DNA from: CAZXPG01 sp964643145
GTDB taxonomy: Bacteria; Pseudomonadota; Alphaproteobacteria; Rickettsiales; Arcanibacteraceae
NCBI GenBank assembly: GCA_964643145.1
Contig: CAZXPG010000019.1
Coordinates: forward strand, 1 to 26,966
Direction: 5' to 3'
Length of the DNA stretch: 26,966 bases
Shown: positions 14,419-22,680 of the stretch, piece by piece
Layout of the letters: the number at the start of each line of letters is the position of its first letter
Numbering within the stretch: the stretch's first letter is position 1
The notes under the pieces: generated by a model
Seen by the model: the letters and a program-made list of their open reading frames with translations, nothing else
Databases searched by the model: none
Told to the model about the DNA's origin: nothing
Position numbers and translations under genes: made by a program

Positions 14419-15906
14419 ATGTATAATGTAGTTTCAGGGCGTGCGCGTGTTGGCGTAATTGATATTGGTTCTAACTCCGTACGGTTGGTGGTGTATGATG
14501 CCTTAAAGCGTGTGCCGATACCGTTATTTAACGAGAAAATGCTCTGCGGATTGGCACTAGGGCTTGAGAAGACGGGGCGGTTGAGCCCGGAGGGGGTGGT
14601 GCTGGCCCATAAAACCCTGGCGCGTTTTATCCAACTTTCATCGGCCTTGAAAGTGAAAACGCTGCATGTCATTGCTACGGCTGCGGTGCGTGATGCTGAA
14701 GATGGGCCCAATTTTGTTGAGCAGATAGAACGGCTCCATGCTATTAAAGTACGTATTTTTTCGGGAGAAGAAGAAGCCAATTATGCTGCGCTTGGCATTA
14801 TGGCTGGGATGCCCGATGCCGATGGTATTGTGGGCGATCTAGGGGGAGGCAGTCTTGAGCTAACCCACTTAAAAGCAGGGAAGGTGGAAGGGTCGCACTC
14901 CTTTCCTTTGGGGGTGTTGCGCCTGTTGACGGCGGCGGAAGGTGATAAAAACCGTGCGGGAGCGTTGATAGCGATGTATCTGGATAGTTTTCCCTTGTTT
15001 GATACGGTGCAGGGAGGGAATTTTTATGCAGTAGGCGGAGGGTTCCGTAACCTGGCGAAGATTTATATTGCTCTTACCCACTATCCTTTGCGTATCCTGC
15101 ATCATTATAGTGTCCCTACCGTGAAGTTCCTGCCTATGCTTGAGAATATTTCCCGTATCCCTATCCAGAGGCTGGAAGCTATTGCGGGTATTTCTGGGCG
15201 GAGGGCGGAAACCTTGCCCTATACCGCCCAAATTATTGAACGTATCTTATGTATGGCGAAGCCTTCCCATATTGTATTCTCCGCCTATGGTATTCGGGAA
15301 GGGTTCCTTTATGGGCAGCTTTCCCGCAAAGAACAGCAGAAAGACCCGTTGCTTTCTGGCTGTACCGACCTTATCCGTCAGGTAGCGGAATTGCCAGAAT
15401 ATGGGGATGAGTTGTGCCAGTGGATGTCGGCGTTGTTTCTAGAAGAAACAGTGAAAGAAAAACGCCTGCGGCACGCTGCCTGTATGTTAAGTGGCCTGGC
15501 GCGCTATGAGCATACCGAATACCGTGCCGAAATTGCTTTTCGTCGATTCCTCGATTCCTCGATTGCCGGTATTGATCACGCTTCTCGCCTATTTATTGCC
15601 ACGGCATTGTTTCACCGGTATAAAAGTGCCGTTGATAATGTGGTGTTACAGGCGGCATTATTGTTGCTAGAAGATGAAACGCTTCATACGGCTCGTATTG
15701 TTGGTTTGGCAATGCGGCTTGGGCACAATATCTCGGCCGGAATGCCTGGCATCCTGCCACATACGCGGCTTGTTCCTGCTGGCGGTAAACTAACGCTGTT
15801 TCTAGATCGACACACCACTCCACTTATGGGGGAAGCAGTGCAGAAGCGTCTGAACAAGCTGGCGCAAGTCATGCGGCTTGCACCGGTGGTGCGGCTAGGG
15901 GTGTGA
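14419..15906 (+). CDS. ppx: Exopolyphosphatase / pppGpp phosphatase family (Ppx/GppA)
   Basis: Hydrolyses polyphosphate or guanosine pentaphosphate; the substrate cannot be settled from sequence. It is 495 residues. The actin-like fold has the phosphate-1 loop GVIDIGSNSVRLVVYD (12-27), TAAVRDAEDG near residue 91, FSGEEEANYAALG and the phosphate-2 loop GDLGGGSLEL. A C-terminal helical part follows, with an HD-type region likely beyond residue 310. The ATG start is weakly supported by GGGTAGAAG. The stop overlaps the end of the facing J-protein gene by 12 bases. It is transcribed alone. Confidence 0.9.
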   Translation: MYNVVSGRARVGVIDIGSNSVRLVVYDALKRVPIPLFNEKMLCGLALGLEKTGRLSPEGVVLAHKTLARFIQLSSALKVKTLHVIATAAVRDAEDGPNFVEQIERLHAIKVRIFSGEEEANYAALGIMAGMPDADGIVGDLGGGSLELTHLKAGKVEGSHSFPLGVLRLLTAAEGDKNRAGALIAMYLDSFPLFDTVQGGNFYAVGGGFRNLAKIYIALTHYPLRILHHYSVPTVKFLPMLENISRIPIQRLEAIAGISGRRAETLPYTAQIIERILCMAKPSHIVFSAYGIREGFLYGQLSRKEQQKDPLLSGCTDLIRQVAELPEYGDELCQWMSALFLEETVKEKRLRHAACMLSGLARYEHTEYRAEIAFRRFLDSSIAGIDHASRLFIATALFHRYKSAVDNVVLQAALLLLEDETLHTARIVGLAMRLGHNISAGMPGILPHTRLVPAGGKLTLFLDRHTTPLMGEAVQKRLNKLAQVMRLAPVVRLGV

Positions 15907-16377
15907 TGAAACCAGCCTATCCCGTGCCTGGTTAATTTTTGCCGCAAGATAGGAAGAACCGCCATGATCGGGGTGGTTTTTAATAATAAGTGTATGATAT
16001 GCTGCCTTAATTTCCTTTATGCTTGCCGTTTTAGACACATTCAGGATAGCGCGTGCTTCCTCATCACTCATCGGGGGTGAAGAGGGAGGCGGTGGTTGCG
16101 TTTGATATTGGGGGCGGAAAAACCGTGCAGAACCATGGAGGGGCATATCATTCATGCGTTCAAGCAACGTAAGAAAAGCAACGATTGCCAGGGCAAGGGC
16201 AAGGATAAAGGGAATGCCCATATCATGCAACAGAAGCAACATGATCAAGGCTATTATCAGCGGTATGTAGTAGAACTGCGCAACTCCATCATGCCTCTTA
16301 CGGTATGTCATAACAAAGCGCGGTATATAGCCTGCATATCCAGCAAGCAGCATGATGATCGCAAGGAGCCCCAGCAT
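15895..16377 (-). CDS. Membrane-anchored J-domain protein (TIM14/Pam18-like)
   Basis: Co-chaperone expected to stimulate DnaK ATPase at the inner membrane. About 160 residues from the ATG at 16377. I choose it because AGAGGG lies seven bases upstream and MLGLLAIIMLLAGYAGY begins a membrane helix. A second hydrophobic stretch (IPLIIALIMLLLLHDMGIPF, then ILALALAIVAFLTLL) follows, then a Pro-rich linker and a short C-terminal J domain with the essential HPD in KNHPDHGGS. An upstream TTG in the same frame would add 47 residues, but these are read from repeat sequence and are rejected. It lies downstream of mipZ, probably in one transcript. DjlA is less likely because of the size. Confidence 0.82.
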   Translation of the reverse strand: MLGLLAIIMLLAGYAGYIPRFVMTYRKRHDGVAQFYYIPLIIALIMLLLLHDMGIPFILALALAIVAFLTLLERMNDMPLHGSARFFRPQYQTQPPPPSSPPMSDEEARAILNVSKTASIKEIKAAYHTLIIKNHPDHGGSSYLAAKINQARDRLVSSHP

Positions 16378-16457
16378 TGTATTCCCTCTATAGTGATTCC
16401 ACATAGGTTCCCACGTCGTTACCTCGCGGGATTCATCATAAAAAGTTAGAAGATCCG

Positions 16458-16485
16458 TGCGCTCCCTCCCCCTCAGGGTGAGGGA
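16458..16485. repeat. GC-rich hairpin repeat, copy 2
   Basis: On the minus strand it reads CCCTCACCCTGAGGGGGAGG, like 14179-14205. It lies between mipZ and the J-protein gene, just beside the half copy of family A. Confidence 0.5.
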
Positions 16486-16503
16486 ACTTCCAGCTATACT
16501 GAA

Positions 16504-16528
16504 GCTTTGCTTATCCAAAACTGAGGTT
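16504..16528 (-). repeat. Half copy of palindromic repeat A forming the end of mipZ
   Basis: Only one arm plus loop remains (GCTTTGCTTATCC, then AAAACTGAGGTT on the + strand). The arm on the minus strand encodes the last five residues of MipZ (NLSFG) and its TAA. The other side joins CTATACTG, the end motif of repeat B. Confidence 0.85.
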
Positions 16529-17386
16529 GATTACATGGTCATTCCGTAATAATGCCTGGTTAACAATGCGAATGTTCAGTGCTTTTAGGAAATCTCGCAA
16601 TTCTTGCCGTGCGGCAACATGGGAGAGGCTGATAGGTGTAGTGGCGTTATCCATCACATCTAACAAGGTTAAGCCTTGCAGGAATAACTCGCGAAAGATA
16701 ACACGCTCACTAAACCCTGGAGCATGGCGAAAGCCGATACGTTGTGATAGTTTATCAAGCACCAATGCTACATTGCGTTTATTATGAGCAAATGTATTGC
16801 TCAGGCGGTTACGCATTACTACCCAGTCAATACTACCACGATCCCGTTTAGCACGTTGCATTTTTTGCTCCCACACCATCTGGCTATAGATGCCAGGACG
16901 CACAATCTTCAAGCTATCTGGCTCAACAGTAGCAAGCAGGTCAAGATCAACAAAACTATCGTTGATGGGGGTGATCACCGTATCTGCATAAGAATGTGCA
17001 AGCTGTGAAAGGATACTGTTATTACCCGGCGTATCAATGACAATAAAATCTTTGTGCAGCAGCATAGCCCGGAATACGGCCACAAGTCGTTCTTCCTCTT
17101 CCTGCTTTATCTCAGCAAGCGTGGGTTTAAGGCTGCGCTCAATAGCATAATGTTCTGGCATGGGAAGCGTCAGCCCTTTTGCTTTCATCGTGGCAGCACG
17201 GTTTTCCAAATAACGTGACAGGGAAAGCTGACGTACATCGACATCGACACTCCCTACATTGAATCCTAAGGATAACAGGCTGATAATCAGATGCATTGCA
17301 GACGTGGTTTTTCCTGCTCCGCCCTTTTCATTGCCAACCACAATGATGATAGCACGGGGAGGAGATAAAGAAGTATGCAGATCCAT
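16511..17386 (-). CDS. mipZ: Division-plane positioning ATPase MipZ
   Basis: ParA/MinD-type ATPase that forms polar gradients and keeps FtsZ at midcell in alphaproteobacteria. It is 291 residues. The deviant Walker A is VVGNEKGGAGKTTSAMHL (Lys21 and Lys26). SVDVDVRQLSLSRYLENRAA matches the MipZ DxRQxxxxRxxENR feature that distinguishes it from ParA. DFIVIDTPGNNS supplies Walker B, and TPINDSFVDLDLLA follows. Its last residues are read from a half palindromic repeat. It lies 14 bases after trhO on the same strand. No parB is visible. A generic ParA is the alternative, but the ENR motif favours MipZ. Confidence 0.9.
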   Translation of the reverse strand: MDLHTSLSPPRAIIIVVGNEKGGAGKTTSAMHLIISLLSLGFNVGSVDVDVRQLSLSRYLENRAATMKAKGLTLPMPEHYAIERSLKPTLAEIKQEEEERLVAVFRAMLLHKDFIVIDTPGNNSILSQLAHSYADTVITPINDSFVDLDLLATVEPDSLKIVRPGIYSQMVWEQKMQRAKRDRGSIDWVVMRNRLSNTFAHNKRNVALVLDKLSQRIGFRHAPGFSERVIFRELFLQGLTLLDVMDNATTPISLSHVAARQELRDFLKALNIRIVNQALLRNDHVINLSFG

Positions 17387-17400
17387 AGCAATAATATAAA

Positions 17401-18267
17401 TTAAATATCACCATAGCAGTGTGTGGTGCGCTCAAGCCCCCGGCACTGGGAGCAGCGTACCCCTTCGTGCAAGGGGGAATGTTTGATATCATCAGTTGTT
17501 AAACTGCTTTGGCATGTTGGGCACAGCACATTGTTGCTAGGGTTAAGATTGCTGTCAACCATAGCGCGGTCGTCAAATACAAAACAATCACCCTGCCATT
17601 TTCCATTAACATTCTTGGTATCTTCAAAATATTGCAGGATACCGCCTTGTAGGTGATAAACATGCTTGAAACCGTTTTGCTTCAGATAGGCCGTCGATTT
17701 CTCACAGCGTATACCACCTGTGCAGTACATGGCAATTTTTTTCTCTTTACAATCTGCCAAATGCTCATCTACCCAGGCAGGAAACTGGCGGAAACTGGTA
17801 GTTCTCGGATCAATAGCTCCGGTGAACGTGCCGACACCCACCTCATAATAGTTGCGCGTATCAACCACGATAACATCAGGATTGCTGATAAACGCATCCC
17901 ACTCTTGAGGAGGGATGTAATCGCCACGGTAATTGTCGGTGTCAAGATCATCTACCCCCATCGCTACAATTTCACGCTTTAGGCGCACCTTCATTTTCAG
18001 AAAAGGCTGTACTGCCGCAAAACTTTCTTTTGCCTGCAACCCTGCTAGCCGTGTGTCACTCCGCAGATAGGTATAGAGCGCGTCAATAGCTTCCCGCGAG
18101 CCAGAAATAGTGGAGTTGATACCTTCTTTCGCTAATAAAACCGTGCCTTTTAACCGATGCTCGTTGCAGAATGCCAGCAAGGGCTCTTTCATTTTCTCAA
18201 AATCAGGCAGATGGGCGAAATGATAAAAGGCCGCGATAACGATAGTATCGGTAGAATTTTCAGTCAT
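17401..18267 (-). CDS. trhO: tRNA uridine(34) hydroxylase, rhodanese family (TrhO/YceA)
   Basis: Oxygen-dependent hydroxylation of U34 in tRNA, first step to 5-methoxyuridine-type modifications. It is 288 residues, near the shorter family members. An N-terminal acylphosphatase-like part holds GTVLLAKEGINSTISGS (41-57). Then VVDTRNYYEVGVGTFTGAIDP leads into the rhodanese domain, with the active-site loop YCTGGIRCEKSTAYL (Cys182, second Cys188). The C-terminus has CPTCQ and CSQC pairs, probably a metal site. It is first of a minus-strand group with mipZ and the J-protein gene. Confidence 0.92.
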   Translation of the reverse strand: MTENSTDTIVIAAFYHFAHLPDFEKMKEPLLAFCNEHRLKGTVLLAKEGINSTISGSREAIDALYTYLRSDTRLAGLQAKESFAAVQPFLKMKVRLKREIVAMGVDDLDTDNYRGDYIPPQEWDAFISNPDVIVVDTRNYYEVGVGTFTGAIDPRTTSFRQFPAWVDEHLADCKEKKIAMYCTGGIRCEKSTAYLKQNGFKHVYHLQGGILQYFEDTKNVNGKWQGDCFVFDDRAMVDSNLNPSNNVLCPTCQSSLTTDDIKHSPLHEGVRCSQCRGLERTTHCYGDI

Positions 18268-18321
18268 ATACTACTCATATAGGGGATGCGTGCTATGGGT
18301 ATGGTGAAATAACGATGGCTC

Positions 18322-18477
18322 CTACACGGCTTCGATGAAATCATGTGGGATAAATGCAATAAAATGGCTAGTTTTATTTAGATTGTCAATAGTGTATACG
18401 TATCGCTCATCATGTATGGTGAGTTTTTGTATGCGGCCTGTGAGATAATGCTTGTATCCTTCAGGTATCTCGTTTAT
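18322..18477 (-). pseudogene. Possible remnant of a gene 3' end beside tRNA-Arg
   Basis: On the minus strand, between an in-frame TAG (18478-18480) and another at 18322-18324, about 51 codons read as a plausible protein end with YKHYLTGRIQKLTIHDERYV and SHFIAFIPHDFIEAV. There is no ATG, GTG or TTG at its head, and the tRNA lies immediately upstream. It looks like a cut-off C-terminus but could be chance. The rest of 18268-18500 holds nothing I can identify. Confidence 0.25.
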
Positions 18478-18500
18478 CTAAGTAACACCACTATCGCTGC

Positions 18501-18577
18501 GTACCCGTAGCTCAGCCGGATAGAGCAACGGATTTCTAATCCGTTGGTCGGGGGTTCGAATCCCTCCGGGTACGCCA
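18501..18577 (+). tRNA. tRNA-Arg (anticodon TCT)
   Basis: Cloverleaf read by eye. The acceptor arms are GTACCCG and CGGGTAC with discriminator G and encoded CCA. The D-arm is AGCTCAGCCGGATAGAGC. The anticodon stem ACGGA/TCCGT holds loop TTTCTAA with TCT at 34-36. The T-arm is CGGGGGTTCGAATCCCTC. It decodes AGA and AGG codons. Confidence 0.95.
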
Positions 18578-18615
18578 CGTTCTACTGTTTTTACTCCAGG
18601 CATTCCCGTATTCTG

Positions 18616-18759
18616 ATGGAATATACCCTCTATTTTGTTGTGGCTTCTTTTGTGTTTGCTGCCCTCATGATGGCAGGCTTGGCCTGGCAGAGTGTTTGGC
18701 ATGTGCTGCGGCAAAAAAAGATACTTGCTGCTTTGCAGGGGCACCATCATGGCACCTAA
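18616..18759 (+). CDS. ccmD: Heme exporter protein CcmD
   Basis: Small membrane protein of cytochrome c maturation that helps release holo-CcmE from the CcmABC complex. It is 47 residues. One membrane helix (YTLYFVVASFVFAALMMAGL) is followed by a charged cytoplasmic tail (VLRQKKILAALQGHHH), the usual CcmD shape. It overlaps ccmE by 11 bases, which confirms the identity. It begins only 38 bases after tRNA-Arg, and ccmC, its usual upstream neighbour, is missing. Confidence 0.8.
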   Translation: MEYTLYFVVASFVFAALMMAGLAWQSVWHVLRQKKILAALQGHHHGT

Positions 18760-19183
18760 ACACCAGCGGCTGCTATTGATTATTGTCGGCCTGTTGTGCC
18801 TGGCGGCGGGTATAGTGTTGGTGCTGTATAATTTTCGCAGCAATATGGTGTTTTTCTACAGCCCAACAGAACTGATGGCATTGCCTCCCTCGCATCCAGC
18901 ACTAATCCGCATAGGGGGATTGGTAGAGACAGGGAGTGTCCGCACGGAAGCCGATGGCCTCTCTACGCATTTTGTGATTACTGATGGGAAAAATACCGTC
19001 CCAATATATTTCAAAGGGCTGCTACCTGCGCTTTTTCGTGAAGGCCAGGGAATGGTTGCCAAAGGCAGACTCGGGGCTGACCGTGTCTTTATCGCAGACG
19101 AATTACTTGCCAAACATGATGAAAATTATATGCCTAAAGAGGTGGTGGATGCGTTAAAGCAATCTGGCCATTGGCAGCATTAA
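18749..19183 (+). CDS. ccmE: Cytochrome c maturation heme chaperone CcmE
   Basis: Periplasmic, membrane-anchored protein that binds heme covalently and hands it to apocytochrome c. It is 144 residues from the ATG at 18749, chosen because it overlaps ccmD and gives KHQRLLLIIVGLLCLAAGIV as the N-terminal anchor. The OB-fold body includes RIGGLVETGSV and HFVITDG. The heme site LAKHDENYMP has His123 and Tyr127. Length is normal. It is followed by a family A palindrome and not by ccmF, so the usual ccm operon is broken at both ends. Confidence 0.93.
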   Translation: MAPKHQRLLLIIVGLLCLAAGIVLVLYNFRSNMVFFYSPTELMALPPSHPALIRIGGLVETGSVRTEADGLSTHFVITDGKNTVPIYFKGLLPALFREGQGMVAKGRLGADRVFIADELLAKHDENYMPKEVVDALKQSGHWQH

Positions 19184-19194
19184 CAGGGCTTTGT

Positions 19195-19239
19195 TAACCT
19201 CAGTTTTGGATAAGCAAAGCTTATCCAAAACTGAGGTTT
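19195..19239. repeat. Palindromic repeat family A between ccmE and bioF
   Basis: Near-perfect 45-bp copy with an AAA loop, placed between the convergent ends of ccmE and bioF, two bases from the bioF stop. It could act as a shared hairpin at both transcript ends. Confidence 0.92.
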
Positions 19240-19241
19240 TG

Positions 19242-20375
19242 TTATATCCCAGGGATGACAATACTACCCTCCTGCTGTATCGCGGCCGCCAGTCGGATAA
19301 TATCTTCTTCCGTGTGGTTACTGGTGAAGGCAAAGCGCAGCCGTGAGCTATGGGGAGGAACCGTGGGAGGGCGGATAGCAGCCACCCAGAAACCCTGCTG
19401 CCTGAGACGGTTGGCGGCAGCAAGTGCCGTTTCTTCCGCCCCTACTATCACTGGCACAATCGGGCTTTCCGCCGGTTGCAGCCCAAGCAGCGAGGTAAAC
19501 AGCCTGGCATGTGCAAGCGGCTTGCGGGTGAGTGCCGCATCTTCGGTGATAACATCCAAAGCGGCAATAGCACTGGCAACCACCATAGGTGGTAGAGCGG
19601 TGGAAAATATCAGGCTGCGAGTGCTGTTCTTCAGATAGTCAATAAGCCCTGAAGAACCGCATACATAGCCGCCATAGCTTCCCGCCGCTTTCGAGAGTGT
19701 GCCCATCTGGATATCTGCCTTGTGCGACTCTGCCACGCCCAGCCCATGCGCATCATCGGTTAAAAGCCAGCTATCATACTGTTTAGCGAGTCTAGCAAGC
19801 GCCTCTATCGGGGCTTTATCGCCATCCATGCTGAAAATAGTTTCCGTTACCAGCAAACAATGGCGGTAATGATGGCGTTCCCGTGCCAGCAGTTTCTCAC
19901 ACATAGAGAGGCTGTTATGCGGGAAACGCCTGAGCGTGGCACCGGAAAGCTTCGCACCGTCAAGCAGGCAGGCATGGCTAAGCTTATCCGCTAGAATCAG
20001 GTCGCCCTCTGCCATTAATGCGGCAATCACCCCACTATTAGCCAGATAACCGCTGCCCAGCACACAAGCGCTTTCCGTACCTTTCAATGTGGCAAGTTTG
20101 GCCTCCAGTTCACTATAGAGCGGATGGTTACCCGTCACCATACGGGAAGCCCCCGCTCCTGAACCATAGTCCTGCACCGCCCGAATCGCTGCCTCTTTAA
20201 CATGCGGATGGTGCGATAGCCCCAGATAGTCGTTACAGGCAAAGGAAAGATAGCGTTTTCCATCCACTTCCACATACGCCCCCTCAAGGCGGCGCACGGC
20301 TTGAGGCTGGCGGTAACGGCCTTTATTAATAATTTCTTGCAATGCGGCGTGCGTAAATTCTTCTAATGCTGGCAT
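19242..20375 (-). CDS. bioF: 8-amino-7-oxononanoate synthase
   Basis: PLP enzyme that condenses pimeloyl-ACP (or -CoA) with alanine in biotin synthesis. It is 377 residues, normal length. FACNDYLGLSHHP (45-57) and GAGASRMVTGNHPLYSELE are conserved in the alpha-oxoamine synthase family. TDDAHGLGV (206-214) binds PLP and the Schiff-base Lys229 lies in GTLSKAAGSYGGYVCGS. KBL and SPT relatives share these motifs, but the biotin genes next door settle the call. It is divergent from bioB with 68 bases between the starts. No recognisable BioR or BirA site is seen there. Confidence 0.93.
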   Translation of the reverse strand: MPALEEFTHAALQEIINKGRYRQPQAVRRLEGAYVEVDGKRYLSFACNDYLGLSHHPHVKEAAIRAVQDYGSGAGASRMVTGNHPLYSELEAKLATLKGTESACVLGSGYLANSGVIAALMAEGDLILADKLSHACLLDGAKLSGATLRRFPHNSLSMCEKLLARERHHYRHCLLVTETIFSMDGDKAPIEALARLAKQYDSWLLTDDAHGLGVAESHKADIQMGTLSKAAGSYGGYVCGSSGLIDYLKNSTRSLIFSTALPPMVVASAIAALDVITEDAALTRKPLAHARLFTSLLGLQPAESPIVPVIVGAEETALAAANRLRQQGFWVAAIRPPTVPPHSSRLRFAFTSNHTEEDIIRLAAAIQQEGSIVIPGI

Positions 20376-20443
20376 TTTATATTGATTTGCTATATGAGTA
20401 ACAGGAGTGTCACTTCGTAATCACCACATTATCACGGGCCATT

Positions 20444-21415
20444 ATGACAACAACACCCCTTCGCCATGACTGGACACTGCCTGAGATTATGGCGTTATTT
20501 TCACTGCCATTCAATGATTTATTGTTCAAGGCACACACAATTCACCGCCAGCATTTCAACAGCAATGAAGTGCAGATCAGCACCTTGCTCAGCATCAAAA
20601 CCGGTGCCTGCCCAGAAGACTGTAAATATTGTCCGCAATCCGCCCATTATGATACTGGCCTTTCTAAACAGGCATTGCTGGATATTGAGCAGGTCGTCGT
20701 GGAGGCCAAAAAAGCCAAGGAGGCAGGCAGCAGCCGCTTCTGCATGGGGGCGGCATGGCGCAGCCTGCATGACCGTGACTTGCCGGCGGTCACCGCTATG
20801 ATCCGCGAGGTGAAAACACTGGGTATGGAAACCTGCGTCACGCTTGGCATGTTGAACACCGAACAGGCGCATGCACTGAAAGACGCAGGGCTTGATTATT
20901 ACAATCATAATATTGATACATCCGAACAATTCTACAGCGAAATCATCACTACCCGTACCTACCAAGACAGGCTGGATACGCTAGAGAATGTGCGTAGTGC
21001 CGGGATTAATGTCTGCTGTGGCGGCATTATTGGCATGGGCGAAACACAGGAAGACCGCGCCGGAATGCTGATGACGCTGGCCAACCTGCCCGAACATCCG
21101 CAATCCGTACCGATTAACCTGCTGGTACAGGTGGAAGGCACCCCGCTCATGCAAGCAGAGAAACCTGATATTTTCGATTTTATCCGCACTATTGCCGTGG
21201 CGCGCATCCTGATGCCAGCGTCGTTTGTACGGCTTTCCGCCGGACGTGAAGACATGCATGAAGAAGCCCAGGCACTCTGTTTCTTTGCTGGGGCAAACTC
21301 CATTTTCTACGGCGAGAAACTCCTCACCACCCCAAACCCGGCAATGAATAAAGACAAAACCCTCTTCACCCGATTGGGGATTCAGGCAATGGATGTGGTA
21401 GGAACCCTAGCATGA
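20444..21415 (+). CDS. bioB: Biotin synthase
   Basis: Radical-SAM enzyme that inserts sulfur into dethiobiotin. It is 323 residues. The radical-SAM cluster motif is CPEDCKYC, with Cys56, Cys60 and Cys63. EAGSSRFCMGAAWR and LDYYNHNIDTSEQFY are typical of BioB. It ends with an ATGA overlap into bioA, so they form one translation unit. Confidence 0.96.
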   Translation: MTTTPLRHDWTLPEIMALFSLPFNDLLFKAHTIHRQHFNSNEVQISTLLSIKTGACPEDCKYCPQSAHYDTGLSKQALLDIEQVVVEAKKAKEAGSSRFCMGAAWRSLHDRDLPAVTAMIREVKTLGMETCVTLGMLNTEQAHALKDAGLDYYNHNIDTSEQFYSEIITTRTYQDRLDTLENVRSAGINVCCGGIIGMGETQEDRAGMLMTLANLPEHPQSVPINLLVQVEGTPLMQAEKPDIFDFIRTIAVARILMPASFVRLSAGREDMHEEAQALCFFAGANSIFYGEKLLTTPNPAMNKDKTLFTRLGIQAMDVVGTLA

Positions 21416-22677
21416 ATGATAAACTAACCTCTCCTGATTGGTTCCACACCGGCGCTGCCCATATTTGGCATCCTTACACCCAGATGCAGACAGCACTACC
21501 CCCGTTGCAGGTGGTGGGCGGGGAAGGAAGCTATATTCACCTGGCTGATGGGCGCAGGCTGCTTGATGCTACCGCCTCCTGGTGGAGCATGTGCCATGGT
21601 TATCACCACCCACATATTGTGGATGCTGTAACAAAACAGCTTTCCACCCTGCCGCATGTGATGTTTGCCGGGCTTGCCCATGAACCGGCATACCGGCTTG
21701 CCTCGCGCCTGAGCAATATTGCTCCTGCTGGCCTAACCCGTGTGTTTTTCTCGGATTCCGGTTCGGTGGCAATGGAAGTGGCGATGAAAATGGCGGTGCA
21801 ATACTGGCGCAACCGGGGAGATAAAAACAAAACCAAGTTCCTCAGTTTCCGGCATGGCTATCATGGCGATACGATGGGAGTCATGTCACTGGCTGACCCA
21901 GACGGAATGCACCATAGTTTCAATAACTATACGCCTAAACAATATCTCTGGGATATTCCGTTTGGCGAATATAGCTTCACTGAATTTGACCAGCTGGTGA
22001 AAGATATTCGCAAAAACACCGCCGCTATCGTCATTGAGCCGCTGGTGCAATGCGCAGGCGGGATGAAATTCCATTCGCCGGATGTGCTGGCAGAAATATA
22101 CCGTATCTGCAAAAATCATGACATCCTCTTTATTGCCGATGAAATTGCCACCGGCTTTGGCCGCACCGGCCTGATGTTTGCCTGCGATGAAGCAGCCATC
22201 ACCCCTGATATTATGTGTGTCGGCAAGGCACTCACCGGTGGGGTATTGCCGCTTGCCGCCACAATTGCCACCGAAGAGGTGTTTGCGGCATTTCTTTCTG
22301 ACGATGCCGATAAAGCCTTCATGCACGGCCCCACGTTCATGGCCAACCCGCTAGCCTGTGCCGCTGCCAATGCCTCGCTTGACCTGTTCGAGCAGGAGCC
22401 GCGCTTAGCGCAGGTGGAAGCGATTGAAGCGCAACTGTGGGAAGGGTTAAGTGCCTGCCGCCGGAAGGACGGCGTACAGGATGTGCGGGTGAAAGGTGCG
22501 ATTGGTGTGGTAGAAAAACCGATGACGCCGGTTGAGATTCTGCAACTACGTGCCCGTTTTGTGGAACAGAGCGTATGGCTACGCCCTTTTGGTAACGTCA
22601 TCTACCTGATGCCTCCTTTCACCGTGAGTGAAACCGAGCTGGAAACCATGATAAAAGCGGTGTTAGATGTGATGTAA
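21412..22677 (+). CDS. bioA: Adenosylmethionine-8-amino-7-oxononanoate aminotransferase
   Basis: Class-III PLP aminotransferase that makes 7,8-diaminopelargonate with S-adenosylmethionine as amino donor. It is 421 residues. WHPYTQM (19-25), ATASWWSMCHGYHHP (54-68), DSGSVAMEVAMKMA, the cofactor aspartate in FIADEIATGFGRTG and the Schiff-base Lys272 (VGKALTGG) are all in place. It overlaps bioB by four bases. Three bases separate its stop from ackA, so ackA is probably cotranscribed. BioD, the next enzyme in the pathway, is not in the window. Confidence 0.95.
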   Translation: MNDKLTSPDWFHTGAAHIWHPYTQMQTALPPLQVVGGEGSYIHLADGRRLLDATASWWSMCHGYHHPHIVDAVTKQLSTLPHVMFAGLAHEPAYRLASRLSNIAPAGLTRVFFSDSGSVAMEVAMKMAVQYWRNRGDKNKTKFLSFRHGYHGDTMGVMSLADPDGMHHSFNNYTPKQYLWDIPFGEYSFTEFDQLVKDIRKNTAAIVIEPLVQCAGGMKFHSPDVLAEIYRICKNHDILFIADEIATGFGRTGLMFACDEAAITPDIMCVGKALTGGVLPLAATIATEEVFAAFLSDDADKAFMHGPTFMANPLACAAANASLDLFEQEPRLAQVEAIEAQLWEGLSACRRKDGVQDVRVKGAIGVVEKPMTPVEILQLRARFVEQSVWLRPFGNVIYLMPPFTVSETELETMIKAVLDVM

Positions 22678-22680
22678 CAG

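Noticed and set aside
16378..16518. TTG start adding 47 residues to the J-domain protein
   Set aside because: The added part is read from a half palindrome and a GC-rich repeat hairpin and has no ribosome binding site. The ATG at 16377 has AGAGGG at good spacing and begins at the membrane helix.
18692..18748. Longer ccmE start at 18692
   Set aside because: The added residues are read from ccmD in another frame and come before the membrane anchor. The ATG at 18749 gives the family length.
1474..19239. CRISPR array built from the repeated palindromes
   Set aside because: Copies are spaced irregularly by hundreds to thousands of bases, have no unique spacers of even length, and no cas genes are near.
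20376..20443. BirA or BioR operator between bioF and bioB
   Set aside because: I looked for the known BioR-type TTATCTATAA and BirA-type half-sites and found none convincing in the 68 bases.
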